Assembly (NCBI GenBank): GCA_016870775.1
Contig: VGAK01000006.1
Span: forward strand, 22,829 to 86,828
Direction: 5' to 3'
Source of the DNA: Actinomycetota bacterium
Lineage (GTDB): Bacteria; Actinomycetota; Acidimicrobiia; Acidimicrobiales; Ilumatobacteraceae
Length of the DNA: 64,000 nucleotides
In this document: one piece after another, positions 18,202-27,038 of the stretch
How positions within the stretch are numbered: the first letter of the stretch is position 1
Layout of the letters: every line of letters begins with the position of its first letter
Program-made: the position numbers and the translations under genes
The notes under the pieces: model-generated
The model's input: the letters and a program-made list of their open reading frames with translations, nothing else
Told to the model about the DNA's origin: nothing
The model's database searches: none

Positions 18202-19397
18202 TACGACCCCGGTTCCCCCGCGTGCGAGGCGCGCACGCTGCCGACCAGCGCCTCTGCCCATGGAAGTCCGCGGGTCGGATCAGGCTCGGCCGGCAGGCCC
18301 AGCACCTTCTCACCGAGGATGTTCTTCTGCACCTCGGTGGTCCCACCACCGATCGTGAGCGCGCGGGAGAACATGTAACCGCTGTACCAACTCCGCGATG
18401 CGAGGGTCTTGGTCCCCCCGCGCTCCCCGGTGAGCATCGCCTCGGCACCGAGGACATCACGTGCGGCCTCCATGACGCGCTGGCCGTGCTCGTCGGCCAT
18501 CAACTTGCGGATGCTGGCCTCGGGTCCGGGTTGGTCGCCGCGCAGTCGCGCCGAGATCGTGCGGAGACGGATGATGTCGAGCACCTTCTCCTCGCAGTGG
18601 AGCCGTGCGAGTCGGTGGCGCATGACATCGTCGAGGCGTCCCCGGCTCCGGCACTCTGCGATCAGGTCCGATGCGGTCGGACCATGCCCCCACAGCACAC
18701 CTCCCGTGGAGAGCGACACACGCTCGTTGCCGAGCGTCACCTTGGCGAGCCTCCAGCCGTCGTTGACCTCGCCCACGACATTGGCATGCGGTATCCGCAC
18801 GTCGGTGAAGAAGACCTCGTTGAAGCTCTTCGCGCCGACGATGTTGGTGATGGTGCGGATCTCGATCCCCGGGGCGTCCATCGGGCAGATGAAGAAGGTG
18901 ATCCCCTCGTGCTTGGGGCGATCGGCATCGGTGCGCGCGATGAGGATGCCGAATCGCGAGTAGTGGGCTCCCGTCGTCCAGACCTTCTGTCCGTTGACGA
19001 CCCACTCGTCGCCGTCGCGCTCGGCCCTCGTCGACAGACCCGCGAGATCACTCCCCGCGCCGGGCTCGGAGAACAACTGGCACCAGATCTCCTCGCCGGC
19101 GAGCGCCGGCAGAACGTACCGCTGCTTCTGTTCCTCGGTGCCGGCGTGGATGATCGTGGGTGCCGCCCACCCGATGCCGATCTGATTCGACGGTCGCTCG
19201 ACCCGGGCGCGGGAGAACTCATCGTCGATCACGATCTGGGTGAGCGCATCGGCGCCGAGACCCCACGGCTCGGGCCAGTGCGGAGCGACATAGCCGGACT
19301 CGGCGAGTTGCCGTGGAGTGGGATCGGGATGCGCGGCGAGCCAGTCGCGCACCGCCACCCGACGCGGATCATTCTCCGGTGGGAGGAACGGCTCCAT
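18201..19397 (-). CDS. Acyl-CoA dehydrogenase
   Basis: MEPFLPPENDPRRVAVRDWLAAHPD...; WCQLFSEPGAGSDLAGLSTRAERDGDEWVVNGQKVWTTGAHY. Confidence 0.94.
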   Translation of the reverse strand: MEPFLPPENDPRRVAVRDWLAAHPDPTPRQLAESGYVAPHWPEPWGLGADALTQIVIDDEFSRARVERPSNQIGIGWAAPTIIHAGTEEQKQRYVLPALAGEEIWCQLFSEPGAGSDLAGLSTRAERDGDEWVVNGQKVWTTGAHYSRFGILIARTDADRPKHEGITFFICPMDAPGIEIRTITNIVGAKSFNEVFFTDVRIPHANVVGEVNDGWRLAKVTLGNERVSLSTGGVLWGHGPTASDLIAECRSRGRLDDVMRHRLARLHCEEKVLDIIRLRTISARLRGDQPGPEASIRKLMADEHGQRVMEAARDVLGAEAMLTGERGGTKTLASRSWYSGYMFSRALTIGGGTTEVQKNILGEKVLGLPAEPDPTRGLPWAEALVGSVRASHAGEPGS

Positions 19398-19479
19398 CGC
19401 CGACACAGTACGCAGGTTCGCAGCCCGCCCCGGAGCCGCCGCGTGGATCGCCGCCGACTGCGCACTACCGTGATCGTCC

Positions 19480-20658
19480 ATGGCCGACTCGACCACGACC
19501 GACGATCTCGACCTCTTCCGCGCCCGGGCCGCCGCGTGGATCGCCGCGAACAGAGGGCATGCGCCGCGCGACTACGGGGCAATCTGCCCACCCGATCTCC
19601 TGGACGCCGCGCGTGACTGGCAGCGCCGCCTCCACGGCGACGGCTGGGCGGGCATCCACTGGCCGACCGAACACGGTGGACGGGGCATGGGACCGGCGCA
19701 CCATGGTGTCTGGCTCGAGGAGTGCGCGAGAGCGTCGGTGCCCGCGATCCTCAACATGGTCGGGCTGGTGCTCGCGGGCGGCGCCGTGATGGCCTTCGGG
19801 ACGGACGAGCAGAAGACGCGCCACCTTCGCGCGACTCTGTCCGCCGACCATGTGTGGTGCCAGTTGTTCTCCGAACCCGGCGCGGGGAGCGACCTCGGAT
19901 CACTCTCGACGCGGGCCGAACGGGATGGCGACGAGTGGGTCGTCAACGGCCAGAAGGTGTGGTGCAGCGGCGGACGCGCCAGCAACTGGGGAATCCTGAT
20001 GGCGCGCACCGATTCCTCCGCGCCCAAGCACGAGGGCATCTCGTTCTTCCTCTGTCCGATGGACGCACCGGGGATCGAGGTTCGCCCGTTGCGCCAGATG
20101 ACCGGCGAGGCCGAATTCGACGAGGTCTTCTTCACCGACGCCCGAATCCCCGCCGACAGCCTGATCGGTCCGCTCCACGGTGGCTGGGGCGTGGGAATGG
20201 CGGTCCTCACGAACGAGCGTGGTCACATCGGGGCGAGTGTGATCGGTCTCGAGCGGCGCCTCGAGTCGATGGCATCGCTCGGCAGGGGACGCGTCGACGA
20301 GGCGCGCCTCGATGCGACCGCACGCCAGCACCTCGCCGCACTGCTCTCGCGTGGTCACGCCCTCAAGGCCATGGCCCAGACACAGGGGCCCGTCGCTTCC
20401 ACCGCGTCGTCGCTGATGAAACTCGGGATCACCGAGATGATGTTCGATGTCGCGATGTTGCGCGGTGCCGTCTCGGGTGCCGACGCGATGCTCGAGAGCC
20501 CCGACGCCACCGGAATGCTCGCAGCGCCCGGTGGCCGCATCGCCGGAGGGTCGAGCCAGGTGCAACGCAACATCATCGGCGAGCGCCTGTTGGGACTGCC
20601 CCGTGAACCGAAGCCGTCGGGACCCGCGCTGGGCGACAGCGGGGGCACCGGGAGGTGA
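19480..20658 (+). CDS. Acyl-CoA dehydrogenase
   Basis: WCQLFSEPGAGSDLGSLSTRAERDGDEWVVNGQKVWCSGGRASNWGILMAR; GGSSQVQRNIIGERLLGLPREP. Confidence 0.94.
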   Translation: MADSTTTDDLDLFRARAAAWIAANRGHAPRDYGAICPPDLLDAARDWQRRLHGDGWAGIHWPTEHGGRGMGPAHHGVWLEECARASVPAILNMVGLVLAGGAVMAFGTDEQKTRHLRATLSADHVWCQLFSEPGAGSDLGSLSTRAERDGDEWVVNGQKVWCSGGRASNWGILMARTDSSAPKHEGISFFLCPMDAPGIEVRPLRQMTGEAEFDEVFFTDARIPADSLIGPLHGGWGVGMAVLTNERGHIGASVIGLERRLESMASLGRGRVDEARLDATARQHLAALLSRGHALKAMAQTQGPVASTASSLMKLGITEMMFDVAMLRGAVSGADAMLESPDATGMLAAPGGRIAGGSSQVQRNIIGERLLGLPREPKPSGPALGDSGGTGR

Positions 20659-21533
20659 CGGCGCACATCGCGTGCTCGGACGCCACGATCATCGAATCGC
20701 TCGACGGCGTGCGGATCGTCGTGCACGACTTCGGTGGATCCGGCTCTCCGGTTCTTCTCTCGCATGCCACGGGCTTCCACGCCCATTGTTGGGAACCCCT
20801 CGCGGCGAGTCTCGCACGGACGCACCGCGTGTTCGGCCTCGACCATCGCGGTTACGGCGACGCCGAGACGGTCGATCCCTCATCCATCTCGTGGCGCAGC
20901 TACGGCGACGACGCACTCGCGGCCGCGCGCCACGTGTCGAGATTGACCGATGGCGCACCAATCGTCGGGGTGGGCCACTCCATGGGGGGCGCCTCGCTCC
21001 TCATGGCCGCGCACCGGGAGCCGGCGTTGTTCGATTCGCTGTTCGGGTTCGAGCCGATCGTGTTCCCCCCACCCGATCCGGCCGCGGGGGACCGACCCGA
21101 GAGTCCCCTCCCGGCAGGTGCGCGGCGGCGCCGCGCGTCGTTCCCCTCGTTCGAGGCCGCGCTCGAGAACTTCGCGTCCAAGCCCCCTCTGGCCTCGTTC
21201 CATCCGCTCGCGCGCGAGGCCTACGTGCGCCACGGCTTCAAGCCATCCGCTGACGGCGTGGAGTTGAAGTGCCTCCCCGAGCACGAGGCGCGCACGTACG
21301 AGACCGGCGGCACGAGCGGAGCCTGGGACGATCTACCCGATGTGTCGGTTCCGACTTGGGTGGTGTCGGGGGCGATCGCTGCGTTCCAGCCCTCGGCGTT
21401 CGCGATCCGCGTGGCCGAGAGAATTCCCGGGTCGACCTACGTCCGGTACGACGAGATGGGCCACTTCGGTCCGCTCGAGAGGCCCGACATCATCGCTCAA
21501 CTCGTCGAGCGCACGCTCGCGTCACGCCGATGA
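20655..21533 (+). CDS. Alpha/beta hydrolase
   Basis: VLLSHATGFHAHCWEPL; GVGHSMGGASLLMAA (GxSxG); overlaps upstream ACAD stop. Confidence 0.9.
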   Translation: MTAHIACSDATIIESLDGVRIVVHDFGGSGSPVLLSHATGFHAHCWEPLAASLARTHRVFGLDHRGYGDAETVDPSSISWRSYGDDALAAARHVSRLTDGAPIVGVGHSMGGASLLMAAHREPALFDSLFGFEPIVFPPPDPAAGDRPESPLPAGARRRRASFPSFEAALENFASKPPLASFHPLAREAYVRHGFKPSADGVELKCLPEHEARTYETGGTSGAWDDLPDVSVPTWVVSGAIAAFQPSAFAIRVAERIPGSTYVRYDEMGHFGPLERPDIIAQLVERTLASRR

Positions 21534-22063
21534 CACCCGGCGCCGAGCGTCTCGACGCCCGCATCGACGCACTGCTCGAGCCGGCGCGGCACAGTCGCAC
21601 CGTGCGTTCGATCTCCGGGGCCGCGAGCACGGTCGGGGACTTCAGCATCATCTGGCACGTGATCGGTTTCGTGCGCGCGATCGACTCGCGCGACAGGCTC
21701 GGTCAGGCGGTGTTCCTGTCGTGTGCCCTCGGCGTCGAGAGCCTCGTGGTGAACCAGGGTGTCAAGCGGCTCTTCCGTCGCGCACGGCCGACGGTCTCAG
21801 GTGACGATCGCTTCGCCATGCGCACACCCTCGACCACGAGTTTCCCGAGCGGTCACGCATCGTCGGCGGTGTTCGCCACCATCCTGTTGGGGTCGTTCAC
21901 CGGGGCACCGCTCGTGTGGCTCTGGGTCGGACTCGCGGTCCTGGTGGCGATGAGCCGGGTCATCGCGCGCATCCATCACTTCACCGACATCGTCGGGGGT
22001 GCTGCGGTGGGGGCCCTGCTCGGCCTCGCCGCCCTCGCAACGGTCCCCGTCGTGCTCGGCTAG
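21530..22063 (+). CDS. PAP2-superfamily phosphatase
   Basis: KRLFRRARPT, PSGHASSA, RIHHFTDIVGG - the three PAP2 motifs; ATG overlaps previous TGA. Confidence 0.88.
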   Translation: MTPGAERLDARIDALLEPARHSRTVRSISGAASTVGDFSIIWHVIGFVRAIDSRDRLGQAVFLSCALGVESLVVNQGVKRLFRRARPTVSGDDRFAMRTPSTTSFPSGHASSAVFATILLGSFTGAPLVWLWVGLAVLVAMSRVIARIHHFTDIVGGAAVGALLGLAALATVPVVLG

Positions 22064-23541
22064 GGAGCCTTCGTCACCTGGACGGGGAGATTCTGGATGG
22101 TCACGGACTGCACCTTGCCCTTGAGCTTCTTCCCTGCCATGTACACCTTGAGCACGTAGGCACCGGACTTTGCCGTGCGCGGGATTCGCACGTCGGCCCG
22201 GCCCTTGGTCACGGACTTGACGGTGCGCGACGACTTGGCGACGAGTGATCCCGCCTTGTTCCTCAATTCCACGATGAGCGTCCCGGACGTCCTCGACGAT
22301 GTCTGGTACCCGATGTCCACATAACCTCCTGTTGACGCATCGGTGGAGACTTGCCACACCGCTGCACCCGTCCGCGAGACCGTGAGCACCGGGGATGAGT
22401 AGTGGACGTCCGCGTAGATGGACACGCTCACGGCACCGGACTCACTGATGACGAGCGTGATCTGGCCCGCAATGTCCGGCTGTTCCGAGGACGACAGCCT
22501 GAAATCCTTCGCCACCCGTGCCTCCAGTGCTGATCTCTCCGCGCCGGAAAGCTTTCTGCCGTCGGTGACTGGCCTTCCTGCAGAGTCCGCCAAGTGGTAC
22601 CCGGCGCGTGCCAGCATCGGCTGGGTGAGCACGAGTCGGTAGTAACCGACGTTCAGCGAGCCGTCCGCCCTGAAGTGCGGGGCGCACACTTTCACGGAGA
22701 ACGTTCCCGTCCGCGTGTCGAATACCGGGAATGCGTCACCCGTCCCGTAGGCGTCAGACTCCAGCACGGCGCCGTCGAACGGGGCGAACTTGGTGAAGAT
22801 CTTTCGGTCAAAGAGGCTCGCCGACCACGCGGCGGCGTGACTGCGGGTGGCACGTGCGTTGGGATTCTTGCAGGCATCGGTCGGCGGGATCATCACACTC
22901 CGGGCCCCCGGACGGGACGAGACCGTCACCACCCGTCCGCCGGAGGGCTCAGTCGTCTGCGTGAACGCACCGCCCGAGCCCACCGACCTCATCACCGACA
23001 TGTCGAAGGTCCCGATGTGAACCGAGATGCGGTACTCCACCGCCGGGTCGAGGTCATTGACACCGTCCCAAAGGTCGATCAACAGGGCACCACCCACCGT
23101 GCGCACGCTCGGGCTGACCCGCCCACCCACGCCCGACCTGCCCGTGCCACCGGCCCATTCAGTGCTCCATGCCGGACTCCTCGGGTCCGCCCCCTGCAGC
23201 CGGGGGGTCAGTCGCGTCCAGGGGACATCAGCAGAGATCTGCCTAGCATCGAGCGACCGCACGCAGTACGTCGACCTGCCCCCGGAGTAGGAGGACCCGT
23301 CGTCGAGGGTGGTGCCTGAGCAGACCGGCCAGAAGCCCCACATCGTCGGTCCGGCCGGGTTTGACTGCCAGCCGGACTCCTGCGGGTAACTCTGGAAGTC
23401 GAATGGCCGGCCGTCAACGGGGTTGAGCGCCCATGATTCCCCCGTGTCGGCGCTAGCGACACCCGACACGGCCACACAAGGCACGACACTCGCCAGAACC
23501 AGTGCAATCCCGGCTGTCAGTCGCTTGGTCAGCACGATCAC
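22060..23541 (-). CDS. Secreted protein of unknown function (494 codons)
   Basis: Signal peptide VIVLTKRLTAGIALVLASVVPCVAVSGVASADTGES; GTG start with TACAAT-N6 upstream; C-term beta-rich domain; no family recognised. Confidence 0.75.
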   Translation of the reverse strand: MIVLTKRLTAGIALVLASVVPCVAVSGVASADTGESWALNPVDGRPFDFQSYPQESGWQSNPAGPTMWGFWPVCSGTTLDDGSSYSGGRSTYCVRSLDARQISADVPWTRLTPRLQGADPRSPAWSTEWAGGTGRSGVGGRVSPSVRTVGGALLIDLWDGVNDLDPAVEYRISVHIGTFDMSVMRSVGSGGAFTQTTEPSGGRVVTVSSRPGARSVMIPPTDACKNPNARATRSHAAAWSASLFDRKIFTKFAPFDGAVLESDAYGTGDAFPVFDTRTGTFSVKVCAPHFRADGSLNVGYYRLVLTQPMLARAGYHLADSAGRPVTDGRKLSGAERSALEARVAKDFRLSSSEQPDIAGQITLVISESGAVSVSIYADVHYSSPVLTVSRTGAAVWQVSTDASTGGYVDIGYQTSSRTSGTLIVELRNKAGSLVAKSSRTVKSVTKGRADVRIPRTAKSGAYVLKVYMAGKKLKGKVQSVTIQNLPVQVTKAP

Positions 23542-23619
23542 GCCCAAATTGTATCCGAGAGACGGCGTGATGCGCCGCTCGTGAGGAATAGCGGGCGGTT
23601 TGGCGTTGTTCTTCAATGG

Positions 23620-24219
23620 ATGAACGCAACGTTCGCGATCACGTACGACTACCGGTGCCCGTTCGCGCGGCTGGTCCACGACCATGTGGTCACGGGGCTT
23701 CAGGACGGTGCCGACTGGGACGTCACGTTCCTTCCCTTCTGCCTGGGCCAGGCGCACGTGGAAGAGGGCGAGACGGACATCTGGGACCGCCCCCACGAGG
23801 ACACGGGTCTTCTCGCGCTGCAGCTCTCCGTGGCCGTGCGCGACCGCCAGCCGGGATTCTTCCTCGCCGTGCACCACGCGCTGTTCGAGCACAGACACAA
23901 CGGCGGGGGCTCGCTCCGCGACGAGGCCACGCTCCGCAGGGTGATCAGCGACGCAGGCGCGGACGCCGACGCCGCGTTCACGGAGGTCGCTTCCGGCCGA
24001 CCGCTGGCCGCGATCCGCGAGGAGCACACCCGCTACGTGACGAGCCACAGCGTGTGGGGCACCCCCACCTTCGTGGTGGGCGACAGCGCCATCTTCGTGC
24101 GATTGCTCGACCATTCCCACGGCGACGCCGCGACCGCACGCTCCACCGTGGACCGCATCATCGCCGACATCCGCTGGCCGATCCTGAACGAGTTCAAGCA
24201 CACCGTCATCCCAGGCTGA
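23620..24219 (+). CDS. DsbA-family (thioredoxin-fold) protein
   Basis: MNATFAITYDYRCPFARLVHDHVVTGL...; HSVWGTPTFVVGDSAIFVR (cis-Pro TPTF); no CxxC, single Cys in YRCPFA. Confidence 0.8.
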   Translation: MNATFAITYDYRCPFARLVHDHVVTGLQDGADWDVTFLPFCLGQAHVEEGETDIWDRPHEDTGLLALQLSVAVRDRQPGFFLAVHHALFEHRHNGGGSLRDEATLRRVISDAGADADAAFTEVASGRPLAAIREEHTRYVTSHSVWGTPTFVVGDSAIFVRLLDHSHGDAATARSTVDRIIADIRWPILNEFKHTVIPG

Positions 24220-24301
24220 TCCCCCGGCCCGGGCAGACGACACATCCGGACCGGACCGGTCCCCCCGTCGATGCCGCCGGTCCGGAAGTAGGTTGGATCG
24301 C

Positions 24302-25768
24302 GTGATCGACGCAGAGCGCCGCATGAGCGACACCGAGACATTGATGTGGCGTCTCGAGAAGGATCCGTTCCTCGCGTCGTCGTTCGCCAACATCACGATC
24401 CTGGACCGACCCCCCGACATGGATCGCCTCGCCGCGCGGATGGAGCGCGCGACCCTCTTGATGCCGCGCCTGCGCCGCCGTGTCCAGCCCGCGCCGGGCA
24501 ACTTCGGGAACCCGACATGGGTCGACGACACCGACTTCGACATCCGCCGCCATGTGCGTCGCATCGCGATCGCCGCGCCCGGCACTCTGGCCCAGTTGCG
24601 CGACCTCGTCACCCTGCTGCTCGCCGACCCGTTCGACAGGTCGCGTCCGTTGTGGCAGTTCATCGTCGTGGACGGACTCGAGGCCGGACGCAGTGCCCTC
24701 ATCGAGAAGGTGCACCACACGGTCGGGGACGGTCAGGGCATGGTCGAGTTGTCGATGCTCTTCCTCGACCTCGAGCGCGACCCCGCACCGTTGCCCCCCG
24801 TGGAAGCCGAGACCATCGCACGCCTGGCTCCGGCGACCCAACCCGACGCCACCGAGGCCCTGCGCGACGCGATCGGTGATTCGCTGCGCATCCCGATAGC
24901 AGTGCTGCGCCAGGTGCGCGACGTGCTCTCGGATCCCGCCTCGATCGGAACGATCGGGTCCTCGACGTCGGCCACCGTCAAGGGCGTCCTCGCCCAACTC
25001 TCCGAGACCGATCCGGCGCGCTCGCCGCTCTGGACGGAGCGTTCCCTCCGTCGCCGGCTCGAGACCATGCGCGTGCCGTACGCGACCCTGCGCGCGGCCG
25101 CCAAGTCGATGGGTGGAACCCTCAACACCGCGTTCGTCACGGCCGCCGCGCATGCCGCCGGCGAATACCACCGCCAACTCGGCGCACCGGTGGAGAGCCT
25201 GCGCGCCTCGATGGCGATCAGCACCCGCACCGACGACAGCGGGGCGAACGCCTTCTCGCTCGTGAGGATGCTGGTACCGACGGCAGAGATGCCGATCGCC
25301 GAGCGCTTCAGCGCGGTCAACGAGATTCTCGCCACGGCACGCGCAGAATCGCAATCGGCGAGCCTGGATGCGATCGCTGCGGTGGCGACCCTCATCCCCA
25401 CGTCCGTGGTGACGCGACTGGCACGTGCCCAGGCCGAGACGGTCGATTTCGCGACCTCGAACGTGCGGGGAGCCGGCGTGCCCCTCTACATGGCCGGATC
25501 CAAGCTCCTGGCCAACTACCCGGTCGGTCCGCTGGCCGGGGTCGCCTTCAACGTCACGCTCATGTCGTATCTCGGGAGCATGGATGTGGGCATCAACATC
25601 GACGAGGCGGCGGTGAAGGAGCCAGAACTGCTCACCGACCTGCTGCGCTCGTCGTTCGCCGCGATCAGCCTCGTGGGCGGGGACAAACTCCCGGCACGGG
25701 ACTTGGACGACCCGTCGGGTCCCGCCCCCTCGCCGGTCAGGCGTCGGTGGTTGGCGCGACGGCGCTGA
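24302..25768 (+). CDS. Wax ester synthase / acyl-CoA:diacylglycerol acyltransferase (WS/DGAT)
   Basis: EKVHHTVGDGQGMVEL (HHxxxDG); C-term NVRGAGVPLYMAGSKLLANYPVGPLAGVAFNVTLMSYLGSMDVGINID. TAGGTT-N7-GTG supports start 24302. Confidence 0.9.
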   Translation: MIDAERRMSDTETLMWRLEKDPFLASSFANITILDRPPDMDRLAARMERATLLMPRLRRRVQPAPGNFGNPTWVDDTDFDIRRHVRRIAIAAPGTLAQLRDLVTLLLADPFDRSRPLWQFIVVDGLEAGRSALIEKVHHTVGDGQGMVELSMLFLDLERDPAPLPPVEAETIARLAPATQPDATEALRDAIGDSLRIPIAVLRQVRDVLSDPASIGTIGSSTSATVKGVLAQLSETDPARSPLWTERSLRRRLETMRVPYATLRAAAKSMGGTLNTAFVTAAAHAAGEYHRQLGAPVESLRASMAISTRTDDSGANAFSLVRMLVPTAEMPIAERFSAVNEILATARAESQSASLDAIAAVATLIPTSVVTRLARAQAETVDFATSNVRGAGVPLYMAGSKLLANYPVGPLAGVAFNVTLMSYLGSMDVGINIDEAAVKEPELLTDLLRSSFAAISLVGGDKLPARDLDDPSGPAPSPVRRRWLARRR

Positions 25769-25943
25769 GCAACGATCGCAGATCGAGCAGGAGGTCCGAG
25801 ACCTCGGACGCAGAGACGAGTTCGCGCTTCATCATCCGGGCGAGCGCCTTGTCGATGACGGCAACGGCCTCGGTGACGACTGGTTCGCGCGTCTCGATCA
25901 TCTCTTCCTCCCGTTCGGCGGTGAGCGGGCCGGTGACTGGCAC
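25737..25943 (-). CDS. Small hypothetical protein (start uncertain)
   Basis: ...MIETREPVVTEAVAVIDKALARMMKRELVSASEVSDLLLDLRSLLSAVAPTTDA; convergent, 32-bp 3' overlap with WS/DGAT gene. Confidence 0.5.
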   Translation of the reverse strand: MPVTGPLTAEREEEMIETREPVVTEAVAVIDKALARMMKRELVSASEVSDLLLDLRSLLSAVAPTTDA

Positions 25944-26050
25944 CGGGACCTGCTCGCCGCCCTCATGGTACAGAGGTGGACCCGCGCACAACCGGCATGG
26001 TCCCGCCCGCGCCGCAGGCCACGAGTGACAATCGACCGCCACGGTGGCCT

Positions 26051-26070
26051 AGGGTTCAGCAGGGTTCAGC
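26051..26070. repeat. 10-bp direct tandem duplication AGGGTTCAGC x2 upstream of SDR gene
   Basis: Exact: ...cctAGGGTTCAGCAGGGTTCAGCccg... Confidence 0.7.
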
Positions 26071-26099
26071 CCGTACCGGGCCTGGAGCGTGCAATCGAC

Positions 26100-26915
26100 A
26101 TGGAATTGAAGGACAGGACGACCGTCGTCACCGGCGCGGCGAACGGGATCGGTGCGGCCCTCGCCCGGCGGTTCCACGCGGCCGGGGCGCGCGTGGTGGT
26201 CGCCGACCGCGATGCGGCGAACCTGCGCGCGATCGCCGACGAGCTGAACGCCGTGCGGCCCGGCTCGGCGCACGCCGTGATCGCCGACGTCTCGACCGAG
26301 GCCGGGAACGCACATCTCATCGGCGAGGCACGGCGAGCGTTCGGCTTCATCGACCTCTTCTTCGCGAACGCCGGCGTCGCGGTGGGGACCGACCTCGCCT
26401 CGACGGACGAGGCGATGTGGAGCACGGCGATGGACATCAACCTGCACGCGCACCGCTGGGCCGCCAAGCACCTCATGGAGGACTGGCTCGACGCCGGCGA
26501 GGGCTACTTCTGCTCGACGGCCTCGGCCGCGGGGTTGTTGGCCCAGATCGGCAGTGCCACCTACAGCGTCTCCAAACACGGAGCCGTCGCCTTCGCCGAA
26601 TGGCTCGCGATCACCTACGGCGACCGGGGCATCAGGGTGACGTGCCTGTGTCCCCAGGGCGTCAACACGAACATGCTGAACCCGCCCGGGACCGTGCAGG
26701 GAGCCGACAAGCGCGGTGGCGATGTGGTGAAGGCGTCCGGTGCGGTGCTCGAGCCCGCGCAGGTGGCCGATGCCGTGCATGACACGATCGTGGCGGAACG
26801 GTTCCTGGTGATGCCCCACCCCGAGGTGCACACCTACGAGAAGCGCAAGGTCGACGACCGTGACCGCTGGTTGGCCGGCATGCGCAGACTGCAGGCCCGG
26901 GTGATCGGCGGCTGA
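26100..26915 (+). CDS. SDR-family oxidoreductase
   Basis: MELKDRTTVVTGAANGIGAALARRFHAAGARVVVADRD; FANAGV; YSVSKHGAV active site. Confidence 0.92.
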   Translation: MELKDRTTVVTGAANGIGAALARRFHAAGARVVVADRDAANLRAIADELNAVRPGSAHAVIADVSTEAGNAHLIGEARRAFGFIDLFFANAGVAVGTDLASTDEAMWSTAMDINLHAHRWAAKHLMEDWLDAGEGYFCSTASAAGLLAQIGSATYSVSKHGAVAFAEWLAITYGDRGIRVTCLCPQGVNTNMLNPPGTVQGADKRGGDVVKASGAVLEPAQVADAVHDTIVAERFLVMPHPEVHTYEKRKVDDRDRWLAGMRRLQARVIGG

Positions 26916-27021
26916 GGCCGTCGAGACAGGCACACGGCGGCTGAGGCCGTCGAGACAAGCACACGGCGGCTGAGGCCGTCGAGACAGACACACGGCGGCT
27001 GAGGCCGTCGAGACAGACACA
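26906..27021. repeat. 29-bp tandem repeat, 4 copies, CGGCGGCTGAGGCCGTCGAGACARRCACA
   Basis: Copies begin 26906, 26935, 26964, 26993 (constant 29-bp period); copy 1 contains the last codons and stop of the SDR gene. Confidence 0.95.
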
Positions 27022-27038
27022 GAAACGGAGACGGTGAC

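Noticed and set aside
23542-24720. 5' extension of the 886-aa minus-strand ORF
   Set aside because: Antisense to DsbA-like and WS/DGAT genes; signal peptide and leaderless promoter place the true start at 23541.
26906-27021. Possible CRISPR array
   Set aside because: Units are contiguous 29-bp tandem copies with no unique spacers and no cas genes nearby.
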